This document shows positions 45,692 to 56,765 of a stretch of 64,000 bases of DNA, piece after piece. The translations under genes and the position numbers were made by a program. Origin of the DNA: Dactylorhiza incarnata (lineage: Eukaryota; Streptophyta; Magnoliopsida; Asparagales; Orchidaceae); contig JAWHQI010000229.1 in the NCBI GenBank assembly GCA_033032865.1, positions 3,185,001 through 3,249,000 on the forward strand, in the 5' to 3' direction. Position 1 is the stretch's first letter; each line of letters starts with the position of its first letter. The notes beneath the pieces were generated by a model, which was given only the letters and a program-made list of their open reading frames with translations, was not told where the DNA came from and ran no database searches.

Positions 45692-46293
45692 AGTCGTGTT
45701 CAAAAGGCCCAGACCCGATCTTTCTATCTCCAGGCCCGGTCTTTCTCTCTCCAAGTCCGGGCCCAGACCTGGCTTTTGTCAGACCCAGACCCCCTTCTAA
45801 AAGGGGGCCTGTTTAGTCCCTGTAGTCCGGGACAGGCCCAGGCCCAAGCCGAACCTAGGCCTGGCCCGACCTTCAATTAAATAAAAATAATTATAGTAAA
45901 TATTATATTTTTATTTAATATTTGTGTATTAATATAATAGACCTAGGCCCTAGGCCTATTTGCCACTGCCAACAACCCACGCTGCTGGCAGTCGCATGGA
46001 TATACTGTCATTATGGCATATACTGCCATAAATCGCTCAGGGCTTTTAGAGCCCTGAATACAATGCTCTAAAAGCCCTGAAAACTAGCTTGGCGCCAGGC
46101 CCGGGTCAGACTTGGTGCCAGGCTTGGTGCCCGGTCGAAGCCTGGGCTCGACCCGGGAACCAGGCCAAGATTATGGCCAAAAAGGGGGCCTTGTTAGGCC
46201 CCCTAGACCTGGCCTGGGCCTTGGACCAGGCCTTCTGGGCCCAGGCCTAGCCTGACCTTTTTCGTGTCGGGCCCGAGCTTTTTGGACACCCTA
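45692..46293. mobile_element. Non-autonomous hAT element, 602 bp
   Basis: Inverted ends GTGTTCAAAAGGCCCAGACCCG at the left and, complement, GTGTCCAAAAAGCTCGGGCC at the right. Near-identical 8-mers GCCTCATT (45684-45691) and GCCTCAGG (46294-46301) flank it. The interior is packed with GGCCC/GGGCC words in both orientations, as in some plant hAT derivatives. No coding region. Confidence 0.72.
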
Positions 46294-46544
46294 GCCTCAG
46301 GTGCTAAAATCCGGTAAAATACTCTCTTCTCTAAAGAAAAAGAACCCAGAAAAGCTACAACAATTAGAACCATTTGCAATTATAGAGCAGCGGTTCACAA
46401 GCAAGAGTTGGGAGGTAGAACACCGATTCAATTTCTCTATAAATGTGTTACGGAAGTTGGGTACGTATGTTATAGCAGAGTGAAAGAGGATTTGGCACAA
46501 CTAGAAAGCTTTTTTTTTTCACATCCTTTTTCTATTAAGTTTGT

Positions 46545-47373
46545 TGAAATTTTTGTGTGCTACCAATCAATGATACCAAAAATGAAGAAAGACAGCTGTA
46601 ATATATACTTGGCAACAAGATTACAACAGAACACGGCTGAATACAAGTTGCATCCAACTTGAATCACAACAGCCAATAGTAGTAAAGAACTTGGTCACGG
46701 ACAAGGTCCGCTTCTCCTCCGGAGCACACCGCGCTGGTGATACTCGCCACTATCGATACGCGCCAGCTCGATACTCGTCACTTCGATACTCGTCACGCAG
46801 ATACTCATCACGACGATACTCGTCACGACGATACTCGTCACGCAGATACTCGTCACGCAGATACTCGTCACAACGATACTCATCACGCAGATACTCGTCA
46901 CGCAGATACTCGTCACGACGATACTCGTCACGACCTCCAATACTCGCTACCCGCTCAAGGGAGCTACCCGAACTTACTCCAAGTCCGATGCTCGCCAGGT
47001 AGCACTCTGGTATCTCTAACTCGCTCAGAGTTGATGATACTCGCCACTTCTGATGGCTATACTCGTCACTGTCAGAAGGTGTGGATTGATTATCTATAGG
47101 GGGGGTACCCCTCTATTTATAGGCAACTCAAGGGGGATACTCGTCACGACGATACTCGTCACGGTGATACTCGTCACGACGATACTCGTCACGATGATAC
47201 TCGTCACGGTGATACTCGTCACGGTGATACTCGTCACGGTGATACTCGTCACGGGATACTCGTCACGGTGATACTCGTCACGACGATACTCGTCACGGTG
47301 ATACTCGTCACGACGATACTCGCACGCTGTCGCCTGGGCGACATCCACTGTCGCCGGGCGACAGCTCACTTCA
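46545..47373 (-). repeat. Copia-2 3' LTR (829 bp)
   Basis: On the plus strand it begins TGAAATTTTTGTGTGCTACC, the same as the 5' LTR stub at 56780, and ends CTCACTTCA next to the polypurine tract. A TATA box (complement of about 47111-47122, CTATAAATAGAGG) splits two minisatellite blocks. The five bases outside are TTTGT. Confidence 0.88.
46760..47325. repeat. ~15-bp GATACTCGTCACG minisatellite in the Copia-2 LTR
   Basis: I count roughly twenty exact CGTCAC units in two blocks: about 46770-46935 (downstream of the TATA box, in the transcribed leader) and about 47120-47325 (directly upstream of the TATA box, in U3). On the transcribed strand each unit reads GTGACGAGTATC and so contains TGACG, the core of the plant as-1/TGA-factor site. 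Confidence 0.9.
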
Positions 47374-47376
47374 AAA

Positions 47377-48900
47377 CTAATACTCCCCCTTGAAGTGAGC
47401 TCCGGGAACAACTCCAAGCAGTGAGTGAAGCCTCCGGAAGGGCCCCGCAGATAGGGGCTTTGTGAATATGTCCGCAAGGTTGTCTTCGCTCCGCACATGC
47501 TCCACAGTGAGCAAGCCACCCAGCACCTTCTCTCTGATGAAGTGATGCTCGATCTCTATGTGCTTGGTCCTCGCATGACACACTGGATTGGTTACCAGTT
47601 TCAATGCACTCTCATTGTCCCCGCGAAGCACAGTAGGTCCGCTGACCTCCTCATCCACATCCACCACTAGTCTCCTTAGCCAGACACACTCCTGAGCTGC
47701 TAAGGACGACACCTTGTACTCGGCCTCCGTGGTAGAAAGGGAAATAGAGTCCTGCTTCTTGCTACACCACGAGATAGCAGCAGCTCCACACAAGAACACG
47801 TAACCTGATGTCGACTTACGATCATCAGCGTCACCTCCGTAGTCTGCATCCGTGTACCCGTGCAACTTGAAGTCAGACTTCTCTTCATAGGACAACCCCA
47901 TCTCAAGGGTGCCCTTCACGTACTTCAAAATCCCCTTGGCTGCCTCCAGATGAGGCTTCCGTGGCTCCTGCATATACCGACTAACTCGGCCGACAGCAAA
48001 GGCGATGTCCGGCCTCGTGATAGTCAGGTAGATAAGACTCCCCACCAGTGCCCGAAAGATCTTCGGATCAGGAAGAATCCTCCCTTCTTCCTTCCGAAGC
48101 TTCAGCCCAGCCTCCAGAGGAACGGAACTGCTCTTCCCTTCTTTCATGCCGAATCTTTCGACGATCCTCTCGGCATACGCCCTCTGGGAAACATCCAGCC
48201 CGCCTCTTCTCTTCTCAACTTGGAGGCCAAGGAAATGGTGCAGTTCACCAAGATCCTTCATCTCAAATCGTATGGAGAGTTGTTGTCTCAGCGCCGCGAC
48301 CTCCTCAGGATTGTTCCCTGTCACGATCATGTCGTCGACGTACAGCAGCACCAGTACGTGAATATCTCCACTCTTCTTCACGAACATGCTGGAATCTGAG
48401 TCTGAGGCATCATAGCCACAGAACTGCAAGTATTCCGCAATCTTTCCATACCAGGCTCTCGGTGCCTGCTTCAACCCATAGAGGGCCTTCTTCAGCTTGC
48501 ATACGTGACGCGGCTGAGACTTGGACATGTATACAGGTGGTTGCACCATGAATATGTCCTTGTCGATCTCCCCATATAGGAATGCGTTCTTCACGTCCAG
48601 CTGCCATAGCTTCCACCCTCTGCACGCTGCTAGGGCAATGATCGTCCTCACCGACGTCATCTTCACAACGGGACTGAAGGTCTCCTCGTAGTCCTCTCCA
48701 TAGGTCTGTGAGAAGCCTCGAGCGACAAGCCTCGCCTTGTACCGCTCCACTTCTCCATCAGCCCTCTTCTTCACCTTGTACACCCACTTGCAGGTGACAG
48801 GTTTGATGCCCTCTACCATGGGAACCAGGTCCCATGTCTCGTTCTTCTTCAGGGCCTCCATCTCTTCCTCCATGGCCTCGTCCCACTCCTTGATGCCAAC
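47377..48900 (-). pseudogene. Copia-2 RT and RNase H (3' part of pol)
   Basis: About 500 codons uninterrupted from the E2 insertion point to the stop. RT landmarks: ETWDLVPMVEGIKPVTCKWV, YKARLVARGFSQ, WQLDVKNAFLYGE, ALYGLKQAPRAWY and the catalytic YVDD in VLLYVDDMIV. RNase H landmarks: HGYTDADYGGDADDRKSTSG, SLSTTEAEY and ARTKHIEIEHHFIREK. This half looks intact. It is called a pseudogene because E2 separates it from gag, protease and integrase, which normally share one reading frame. Confidence 0.93.
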
Positions 48901-49877
48901 TGTACAACCCTCATATTTTTTGAGTCGGTGTGACCCGACATGAGTAGGGTCGTTGTATTACTCGTAATCCGTCAAGATCAAATCGAAAGTTAAGCGGACC
49001 GAGGCAGGCAGGTCGACTTCTCGGAGGCGACCAAGACCGGGCGAGGCTAAGGAATGACCCGAGGAAGGAAGTAGTGGAGCAAGTGGGGGAGGCTCCTCCC
49101 ATTCTCCACTTGTGGTTGGCGAGTGGGGGAAGCCCCCCCCCCCCCCCCCCCCCCCCCCCCACTCGCCCCTGGTTGTTGGCGAGTGGGGGAAGCTCCCCCC
49201 ACTCGCCCCTTGTTGTTGGCGAGTGGGGGAAGCTCCCCCCACTCGCCCCTTGTTGTTGGCGAGTGGGGGAAGCTCCCCCCAATCGCCTCTTGTTGTTGGC
49301 GAGTGGGGGAAGCTCCCCCCACTCGCCCCTTGTTGCTGGCAAGTGAGGGTGGCTCCCCCCATTCGCCCCTTGTTGCTGGCAAGTGAGGGTGGCTCCCCCC
49401 ACTCGCCCCTTGTTGCTGGCGAGTGGGGGAAGCTCCCCGCACTCGCCCCTTGTGGCTATTCGCAGTCCGATTTTGGCTATTCGCAGTCCATTTTTGGGAA
49501 AGTCTATAAATAGACCCCCATGGGCACCTTGGGATGGTTGGTTGGTCTCTACCCCCCCTCCCTCGCGTGTGCGTTGTGAGCAAGCACTACCCCTCCCCTT
49601 CCCCTTGTCATGTCAGGTGGATGGTGAGGTGATCCTTAGTGCCCTCCAAGGTGCCCAGGCTCAGCATTGGCTTGGGAGGGGAAGCGCTCTAAGATCTTCC
49701 GGGTATGTGGTGGGACCTCCTCGCTGAAGCTTAAGGGGTTCGTTTTCTAGATTCAAGTGTTCTTCAAGGGCAGGGTCTTTCAGTCCCTAGTAACCGGTCA
49801 AGGGCCTAGGCTTAGGTCAAGTAAGGGTTAGTCGCAACCCCCTTTCGAACGCTGAAGCCGGGAAACTGGTTTCAACA
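48901..49877 (+). repeat. E2 5' LTR (977 bp)
   Basis: TATA box CTATAAATAG at 49504-49513. U3 holds the 40-bp hairpin array and a run of 28 C's (49133-49160) absent from the 3' LTR. In the first ~215 bp I see about three differences from the 3' LTR. Confidence 0.95.
49118..49445. repeat. 40-bp palindromic array in E2 U3 (second copy at 53280-53625)
   Basis: About eight units, each with GGCGAGTGGGGGAAGC followed by TCCCCCCACTCGCC and a CCTTGTTGTT spacer. The GGCGAGTGGGGG / CCCCCACTCGCC halves are inverted repeats, so every unit can form a hairpin. The same GGCGAGTGGGGG word appears inside E1 gag. Confidence 0.92.
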
Positions 49878-50519
49878 TTATGGTGCGGTGAGCGTGGAAG
49901 CGACTAGTTCGGAAAGCTCTGAGCCATGTCTCATGGCTGGAAGCGACGAGTTGGGAGACTCGCCTCCGGCATGCGAGTATGTAAAGAAGGGCGACGTCGA
50001 TGAGTTCAGCAAAGGGATCCTGGAGCTCCTGCAGGTCACATCCTTCACTCGCGGCGAATGCTCGACACCACCTGCAGGGAGGCGATAAGAACGCCCCCGT
50101 CCAACCAGGGGGGAGTAACTTCACCTGGAAGGGCCAAGAAAGAGTTGCGGAGACAGAAGAAGTGGCGAAGAAGATGACCAAGGAGCGTGCGGCCAAGTGA
50201 AGTGCCCAGGAAGGGCGAGATGTAAGTGAAGTGCCCAAGAAGGGCGAGGTGTAATAAAGTGCCCTGCAAGGGCGTAGGGTAGTGAAGTTGTAATAGACGA
50301 ACTAGGAATGAAAAAGGGTTCTGGGGTAATACCCCGATCTAAGATCCCTGACCGGAGATCCCCCGCCGGGCTCAGTCATGCCGGTAGATGGGGGACTCGT
50401 CAGGTCGACTCGCGGTCCAACAACCGATTGGGAAGGCGTTGAGCTCCTCTGCCTCCAGGTGAAGGTAAGCACCAGGGACGCGGATGGGTACTTCCACCTC
50501 CAATCAGTAAAGGGACTAG
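49878..50519 (+). other. E2 primer-binding region and possible gag leftover
   Basis: The sequence after the LTR (TTATGGTGCGGTGAGCGTGG) is the presumed primer site. A 66-codon frame (49888-50088) contains DVDEFSKGILELLQV, faintly like the N-terminal start of gypsy Gag, but has no capsid domain. The rest (50090-50519) is unassigned. Confidence 0.5.
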
Positions 50520-51810
50520 GAGTGCGTTGAGTCCCTCCACCCCGGTTGAGCTAAGACTCCCAGGACCTGGATGGGTACTACCACTTCCAGTTAGATCAGG
50601 AGTGCGTTGAGTCCCTCCACCCCGGTTGAGCTAACACTCCCAGGACCTGGATGGGCACTACCACCTCCAGTTAGATCAGGAGTGCGTTGAGTCCCTCCAC
50701 CCCGGTTGAGCTAAGACTCCCAGGACCTAGATGGGTACTACCACTTCCAGTTAGATCAGGAGTGCGTTGAGTCCCTCCACCCCGGTTGAGCTAAGACTCC
50801 CAGGACCTGGATGGGCACTACCACCTCCAGTTAGATCAGGAGTGCGTTGAGTCCCTCCACCCCGGTTGAGCTAAGACTCCCAGGACCTGGTTGGGCACTA
50901 CCACCTCCAGTTAGATCAGGAGTGCGTTGAGTCCCTCCACCCCGGTTGAGCTAAGACTCCCAGGACCTGGATGGGTACTACCACTTCCAGTTAGATCAGG
51001 AGTGCGTTGAGTCCCTCCACCCCGGTTGAGCTAAGACTCCCAGGACCTGGATGGGTACTACCACTTCTAGTTAGATCAGGAGTGCATTGAGTCCCTCCAC
51101 CCCGGTTGAGCTAACACTCCCAGGACCTGGATGGGCACTACCACCTCCAGTTAGATCAGGAGTGCGTTGAGTCCCTCCACTCCGGTTGAGCTAAGACTCC
51201 CAGGACCTGGATGGGTACTACTACTTCCAGTTAGATCAGGAGTGCGTTGAGTCCCTTCACCCCGGTTGAGCTAAGACTCCCAGGACCTGGATGGGCACTA
51301 CCACCTCCAGTTAGATCAGGAGTGCGTTGAGTCCCTCCACCCCGGTTGAGCTAAGACTCCCAGGACCTGGTTGGGCACTACCACCTCCAGTTAGATCAGG
51401 AGTGCGTTGAGTCCCTCCACCCCGGTTGAGCTAAGACTCCCAGGACCTGGATGGGTACTACCACTTCCAGTTAGATCAGGAGTGCGTTGAGTCCCTCCAC
51501 CCCGGTTGAGCTAAGACTCCCAGGACCTGGATGGGCACTACCACCTCCAGTTAGATCAGGAGTGCGTTGAGTCCCTCCACCCCGGTTGAGCTAAGACTCC
51601 CAGGACCTGGATGTGTACTACCACTTCCAGTTAGATCAGGAGTGCGTTGAGTCCCTCCACCCCGGTTGAGCTAAGACTCCCAGGACCTGGATGGGTACTA
51701 CCACTTCAAGTTAGATCAGGAGTGCGTTGAGTCCCTCCACCCCGGTTGAGCTAAGACTCCCAGGACCTGGATGGGCACTACCACCTCCAGTTAGATCAGG
51801 AGTGCGTGGA
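50520..51810. repeat. 80-bp tandem array, about 16 copies
   Basis: The unit is AGTGCGTTGAGTCCCTCCAC, CCCGGTTGAGCTAAGACTCC, CAGGACCTGGATGGGTACTA, CCACTTCCAGTTAGATCAGG. Two subtypes differing at TACTACCACTT / CACTACCACCT alternate irregularly, suggesting larger-scale duplication. Units are contiguous. Confidence 0.95.
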
Positions 51811-51879
51811 GTTCCCTCCCCCTCCAGGTGAGCTCGGCTCCCTGCTAGGTGTGGAGTTTCTTCCACCTCCAGGTGAGCT

Positions 51880-52910
51880 CGGCTCCCTGTTAGGTGTGGA
51901 GTTTCCTCCACCTCAAGTCGAGGTTAATCCGACCCAAGGTGTTGAGCTTTCTCCACCTCCAGTTGGGCTCGGCCCATAGGAGGGTTCTTAAGTGGAGAAA
52001 GGTTTTCCTCCCACCTCAGGTCCAGCTCGGCTCGACTAGAGGTGCTGAGTTTTTCCTCCACCTCAGGTCGAGGCTAATCCGACCCAAGGTGTTGAGCTTT
52101 CTCCACCTCCAGTTGGGCTCGGCCCATAGGAGGGTTCTTAAGTGGAGAAAGGTTTTCCTCCCACCTCAGGTCGAGCTCGGCTCGACTAGAGGTGCTGAGT
52201 TTTTCCTCCACCTCAGGTCGAGGTTAATCCGACCCAAGGTGTTGAGCTTTCTCCACCTCCAGTTGGGCTCGGCCCATAGGAGGGTTCTTTAGTGGAGAAA
52301 GGTTTTCCTCCCACCTCAGGTCGAGCTCGGCTCGACTAGAGGTGCTGAGTTTTTCCTCCACCTCAGGTCGAGGCTAATCCGACCCAAGGTGTTGAGCTTT
52401 CTCCACCTCCAGTTGGGCTCGGCCCATAGGAGGGTTCTTAAGTGGAGAAAGGTTTTCCTCCCACCTCAGGTCGAGCTCGGCTCGACTAGAGGTGCTGAGT
52501 TTTTCCTCCACCTCAGGTCGAGGTTAATCCGACCCAAGGTGTTGAGCTTTCTCCACCTCCAGTTGGGCTCGGCCCATAGGAGGGTTCTTTAGTGGTGAAA
52601 GGTTTTCCTCCCACCTCAGGTCGAGCTCGGCTCGACTAGAGGTGCTGAGTTTTTCCTCCACCTCAGGTCGAGGTTAATCCGACCCAAGGTGTTGAGCTTT
52701 CTCCACCTCCAGTTGGGCTCGGCCCATAGGAGGGTTCTTAAGTGGAGAAGGGTTTTCCTCCCAACTCAGGTCAAGCTCGGCTCGACTAGAGGTGTTGAGT
52801 TTTTCCTCCACCTCAGGTCGAGGTTAATCCGACCCAAGGTGTTGAGCTTTCTCCACCTCCAGTTGGGCTCGGCCCATAGGAGGGTTCTTTAGTGGAGAAA
52901 GGTTCACCTT
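51880..52910. repeat. 150-bp tandem array, about six copies
   Basis: CGAGCTCGGCTCGACTAGAG recurs at exactly 150-bp spacing (near 52021, 52171, 52321, 52471, 52621 and 52771). The unit holds CCACCTCAGGTCGAG and TCTCCACCTCCAGTTGGGCT. As 150 is divisible by three, open frames of 60-130 codons arise and are artefacts. Confidence 0.95.
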
Positions 52911-53062
52911 CCGTCTCAAGTCAGGATCAACCGAAAGGCTTGGCAGAGGTTCCCCGATGACGGATCCTTTCGTGGATTCCCCTAAGGTCCCACCTACTCG
53001 TCAAATAGGTGGGTTGAACTTTCTTTCCGAGCTTGGGACAAGCTCGCAAAGAGCGGGGATTG

Positions 53063-54056
53063 TGTACAACCCTCATATTTTTCGAGTCGGTGTGACCCGA
53101 CATGAGTAGGGTCGTTGTATTACTCGTAATCCGTCAAGACCAAATCGAAAGTTAAGCGGACCGAGGCAGGCAGGTCGACTTCTCGGAGGCGACCAAGACC
53201 GGGCGAGGCTAAGGAATGACCCGAGGAAGGAAGTAGTGGAGCAAGTGGGGAAGGCTCCTCCCATTCTCCACTTGTGGTTGGCGAGTGGGGGAAGCCCCCC
53301 CACTCGCCCCTTGTTGTTGGCGAGTGGGGGAAGCTCCCCCCACTCGCCCCTTGTTGTTGGCGAGTGGGGGAAGCTCCCTCCACTCGCCCCTTGTTGTTGG
53401 CGAGTGGGGGAAGCTCCCCCCACTCGCCTCTTGTTGTTGGCGAGTGGGGGAAGCTCCCCCCACTCGCCCCTTGTTGCTAGCAAGTGAGGGTGGCTCCCCC
53501 CACTCGCCCCTTGTTGCTGGCAAGTGAGGGTGGCTCCCCCCACTCGCCCCTTGTTGCTGGCAAGTGAGGGTGGCTCCCCCCACTCGCCCCTTGTTGCTGG
53601 CGAGTGGGGGAAGCTCCCCGCACTCGCCCCTTGTGGCTATTCGCAGTCCGATTTTGGCTATTCGCAGTCCATTTTTGGGAAAGTCTATAAATAGACCCCC
53701 ATGGGCACCTTGGGATGGTTGGTTGGTCTCTACCCCCCTCCCTCGCGTGTGCGTTGTGAGCAAGCACTACCCCTCCCCTTCCCCTTGTCATGTCAGGTGG
53801 ACGGTGAGGTGATCCTTAGTGCCCTCCAAGGTGCCCAGGCTCAGCATTGGCTTGGGAGGGGAAGCGCTCTAAGATCTTCCGGGTATGTGGTGGGACCTCC
53901 TCGCTGAAGCTTAAGGGGTTCGTTTTCTAGATTCAAGTGTTCTTCAAGGGCAGGGTCTTTCAGTTCCTAGTAACCGGTCAAGGGTCTAGGCTTAGGTCAA
54001 GTAAGGGTTAGTCGCAACCCCCTTCGAACGCTGAAGCCGGGAAACTGGTTTCAACA
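53063..54056 (+). repeat. E2 3' LTR (994 bp)
   Basis: Preceded by GAGCGGGGATTG. TATA box at 53685-53694. It differs from the 5' LTR in hairpin-array length and the poly-C run, plus a few substitutions. Confidence 0.95.
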
Positions 54057-56182
54057 CCAACGACATCCTCAAAGCGGGCAGGTTCCCTTTCGTCGAGTGG
54101 TCCTGCGAAGAAGCAAGAAACCAAACTCACGAAGTTCCCCTCCTTATAGCGAGCAGGCGGGACGATGGTCCGCTTCGACCTCCTCAAGGCTTGGCCACTA
54201 TCTACCGCTCCGGTAGACTCCTCTTCTCCAGCTCCTCTCTGTCCTCCTCTAGGAGCAATGCTCTCCCTACTTCTAGAGATCGAAGCTCCCCCTGAGCCAG
54301 AAACTCCCCCTGAGCTAGATGGTGATGGGGCACTTGGATAAACCTCCAACTCCACAGTAGGGTCCACAGTGACCCACTCTTCTTCTCTCCTGCTCGATTC
54401 TCCACTCTCCGGTAGCACTACGGAAGAGACTCCCTGGTATGAGACCAGTTCGTCAAACACTACGTCGCGCGAGACGACGAACTTGTGGGTCTGCGGGTTC
54501 ATGCACTTCCAGCCCTTCTTCCGCTCATCGTAGCCGATGAAGACATACTTCCTCGCCTTCGGTTCCAGCTTGGTTCTCTCGGCCTCTGGAACGTGCACGA
54601 AGCAGGTAGAGCCAAACACCCTCATGTGACCCACATTTGGCTTCTCTCCAAACATGAGCTGGTGCGGAGACACCATCCTGTTGGGACTCAATGGTAGTCG
54701 GTTGATCACATGGGTGGCACACGCCATTCCCTCCGCCCATAAGGCCTTGGGAATGCTCTTGGCATGTAGCCAACTCCTGGTAGTCTCCACCAGATGGCGG
54801 ATCTTCCTCTTTGCCACCCCATTCTGCTGAGGGGTGTGAGCGCAAGAAAGCTCCCGCCGAATGCCGAACCTTCTGCAGAAGGAAGCAAACTCATTGGAGG
54901 TGAACTCCCCTCCATTGTCGCTTCTCAGCTTCTTCACTCTGCGGTCCAACCTCCCCTCCACAAGTTCCTTCCACTCTTGGAACTTCTTGAGTACTTCTGA
55001 CTTCTCTCTCAGAAAGTATACCCACGTATAGCGGGTGTAGTCATCCACCAAGACCAGCGCATACTTATTTCCTCCATAAGTAAGGGTGGCGCACGGCCCC
55101 ATAACATCAGCATGTACGCACTCAAGAGGTGCCCTACACCTGGTCTCCGACTTGTCAAATGGAAGTCGATGTGACTTTCCAAACTGACAACCTTCGCATA
55201 CATGGCCGTCGCCGCAGGAAGAGAGATGAGGTAGGCCACTCACTAGGCCCTTTGCTGCCATCATCTTCAGCTTGTCCATCCCCACATGACCCAGCCTCTC
55301 ATGCCAGATCACAGCGCTGTCGTTCATTTTCAGCTTGTCCACGTAGGCACTTGCAGACAGAACATACAAGTCCTTCACCCTTCTCCCGGTGAGCGTGACG
55401 TCAGCATCGACAGACGAAAGGTTCTTCAGGAACTTCACCTCCTTCGGTCCAAACAGCACGTGGTATCCTGCATCCACTGCATTCGCAACTGAGAAGAGGT
55501 TCTTCTTCATGCCAGGCACGTGATACACACTCTTCAGTGTCACTGGCTTCTCTTCAGTTCCAAGGGTGACTATCCCTTCTTGCTCCACTGGATGCACTGA
55601 ATCATCCGCCGTGATGATGGCATCCGTCCCTCCATATGCCTTTATAGAGGCAAACTTGGACACATCTCCAGTGAGATGGTGCCCGCAACCGGAGTCCACT
55701 ATCCAGTCGTGCTCGAAGCTGACCGAGGCTAAGGCATCGACTGACGTTGCCGTTGTCTCAGCCAAGAAGCAGTTGTCTCTGCCTTCACCACCCTGGTGAC
55801 CTCGACCTCTTCCTCCTCCTCTTCTTCCACCTCTCTGATGGTCATCACCTCTCCGGTGGTCTTCCTCTCTCTCAGCGACATGCCCGGCCTTTAGATTAGA
55901 CCGGCAGTCCTTTGCCATATGCCCGTACTTCTTACAGGCAAAGCAGAGATATCTCCCCTTCTCATCGCGCGCAGGGAGGAACTTCCCCCCATCTCCCTGA
56001 GAGGACGTTGAAGGTCCGTCTCCGGAGTTCTTCTTTCTCTTGTCCCAAGGCTTCCTTTTGCCTGAGAACAACGCCTCACCATCTCCACCTGAGACGGATA
56101 CTCCTGCCATCTGCTTCGCCAAGCTCTCATGTGACGACAGCAGGTTCTCAAGCTCCAGCAGGGAGGGCTGAGTAGCCCATCC
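54057..56182 (-). pseudogene. Copia-2 Gag C-terminus, protease and integrase
   Basis: Open over about 700 codons. Gag end: knuckle CFACKKYGHMAKDC (CX2CX4HX4C). Protease: DSG in WIVDSGCGHHLTGD. Integrase: HHCC finger (HERLGHVGMDKL, then CEGCQFGKSH), first Asp in CVHADVMGPC, second in RSDNGGEFTSNEF. At the place of the catalytic Glu the sequence reads PQQNGVAKRK, with Lys (AAG, complement of 54809-54811) where the family has Glu. The end region FIGYDERKKGWKCMNPQTHK is present. The frame runs into E2 at 54056. Confidence 0.93.
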
Positions 56183-56713
56183 TTACATGGAAGTAACGAA
56201 GGGGACATACTCCTTCCTCAAACCTCGGAGTATATGCCGCTTCAACTTCGCCTCTGAGATTGGCTCTTCAGGATCCAAGGCCGAGATCTCCCCACACAGG
56301 TTCTTCACTTTCAGGAAGAAGGTGGAAATTGCCATCTCGCCTTGGGTGGCCATCGCCAACTCATTCTCCAAGAATTGTAGCCGAGCTACATTCTTCTTGT
56401 TGAATAGCCCATCAAGGGCACTCCAGATCTCTGAAGCTGACTTGCATCCCATGATGTGGTCGAACAAGTCAGGAGCAATAGCTCTCTTCAGAGTAAACTC
56501 CGCCTTGGCGTTGGTCTTCCTCCACGCCCTCACAGCTGGACCATTGTCTCCAGCCTCTGTTGCCTTCACCTCCTCTTGCTCATCACCACCAACGACCTCC
56601 CATAGATCCTCTCCAAGAAGGTAGCTCTCCATGCATGACTTCCACTTCTTGAAGTTGGTCTGGGTGAGCAACTCAATACCAAGTCCCCTAGCATACCCTC
56701 CTCCGCCGTCCAT
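56183..56713 (-). pseudogene. Copia-2 Gag N-terminal part, ended by a nonsense codon
   Basis: 176 codons from the Met at 56713. FKKWKSCMESYLLGEDLWEV and RAIAPDLFDHIMGCKSASEI are followed by LDGLFNKKNVARLQFLENEL and LKRHILRGLRKEY, a complete UBN2-type Gag core. A TAA at 56183-56185 ends it; the same frame continues directly into the next part, so a single base change truncates Gag-Pol. Confidence 0.92.
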
Positions 56714-56765
56714 TTTGGATTCTCAACCTTGAACCTTGATAGCACGCGCTGCTTCAGCAACCTAC

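Larger units (their letters stand above)
48901..54056 (+). mobile_element. E2: non-coding LTR element filled with tandem repeats
   Basis: LTRs 48901-49877 and 53063-54056 start TGTACAACCC and end TTTCAACA. A perfect target duplication CCAAC lies at 48896-48900 and 54057-54061. After the 5' LTR comes TTATGGTGCGGTGAGCGTGG, identical to E1; before the 3' LTR comes the polypurine tract GAGCGGGGATTG (53051-53062). Between them are a possible gag leftover, about sixteen 80-bp units and about six 150-bp units. No protein domain is recognisable, so it depends wholly on other elements. LTR divergence is low by eye, so it is young. Confidence 0.95.

Noticed and set aside
47860..48551. Forward frames of 167-179 codons opposite Copia-2 RT
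   Set aside because: Shadow frames of a well-conserved RT coding sequence.
49074..49727. Several 90-180-codon frames on both strands in the E2 LTRs (also 53209-53812)
   Set aside because: Produced by the 40-bp hairpin array; repetitive composition, opposite strands equally open, no start context or motif.
50520..51810. Regular 80-bp repeats, considered as a CRISPR-like array
   Set aside because: Units are contiguous with no unique spacers, and the locus lies inside an LTR element of a plant genome.
51894..52892. Repeated Leu/His/Arg-rich frames in E2
   Set aside because: The 150-bp array keeps a frame open; identical peptide in every unit and no upstream promoter.
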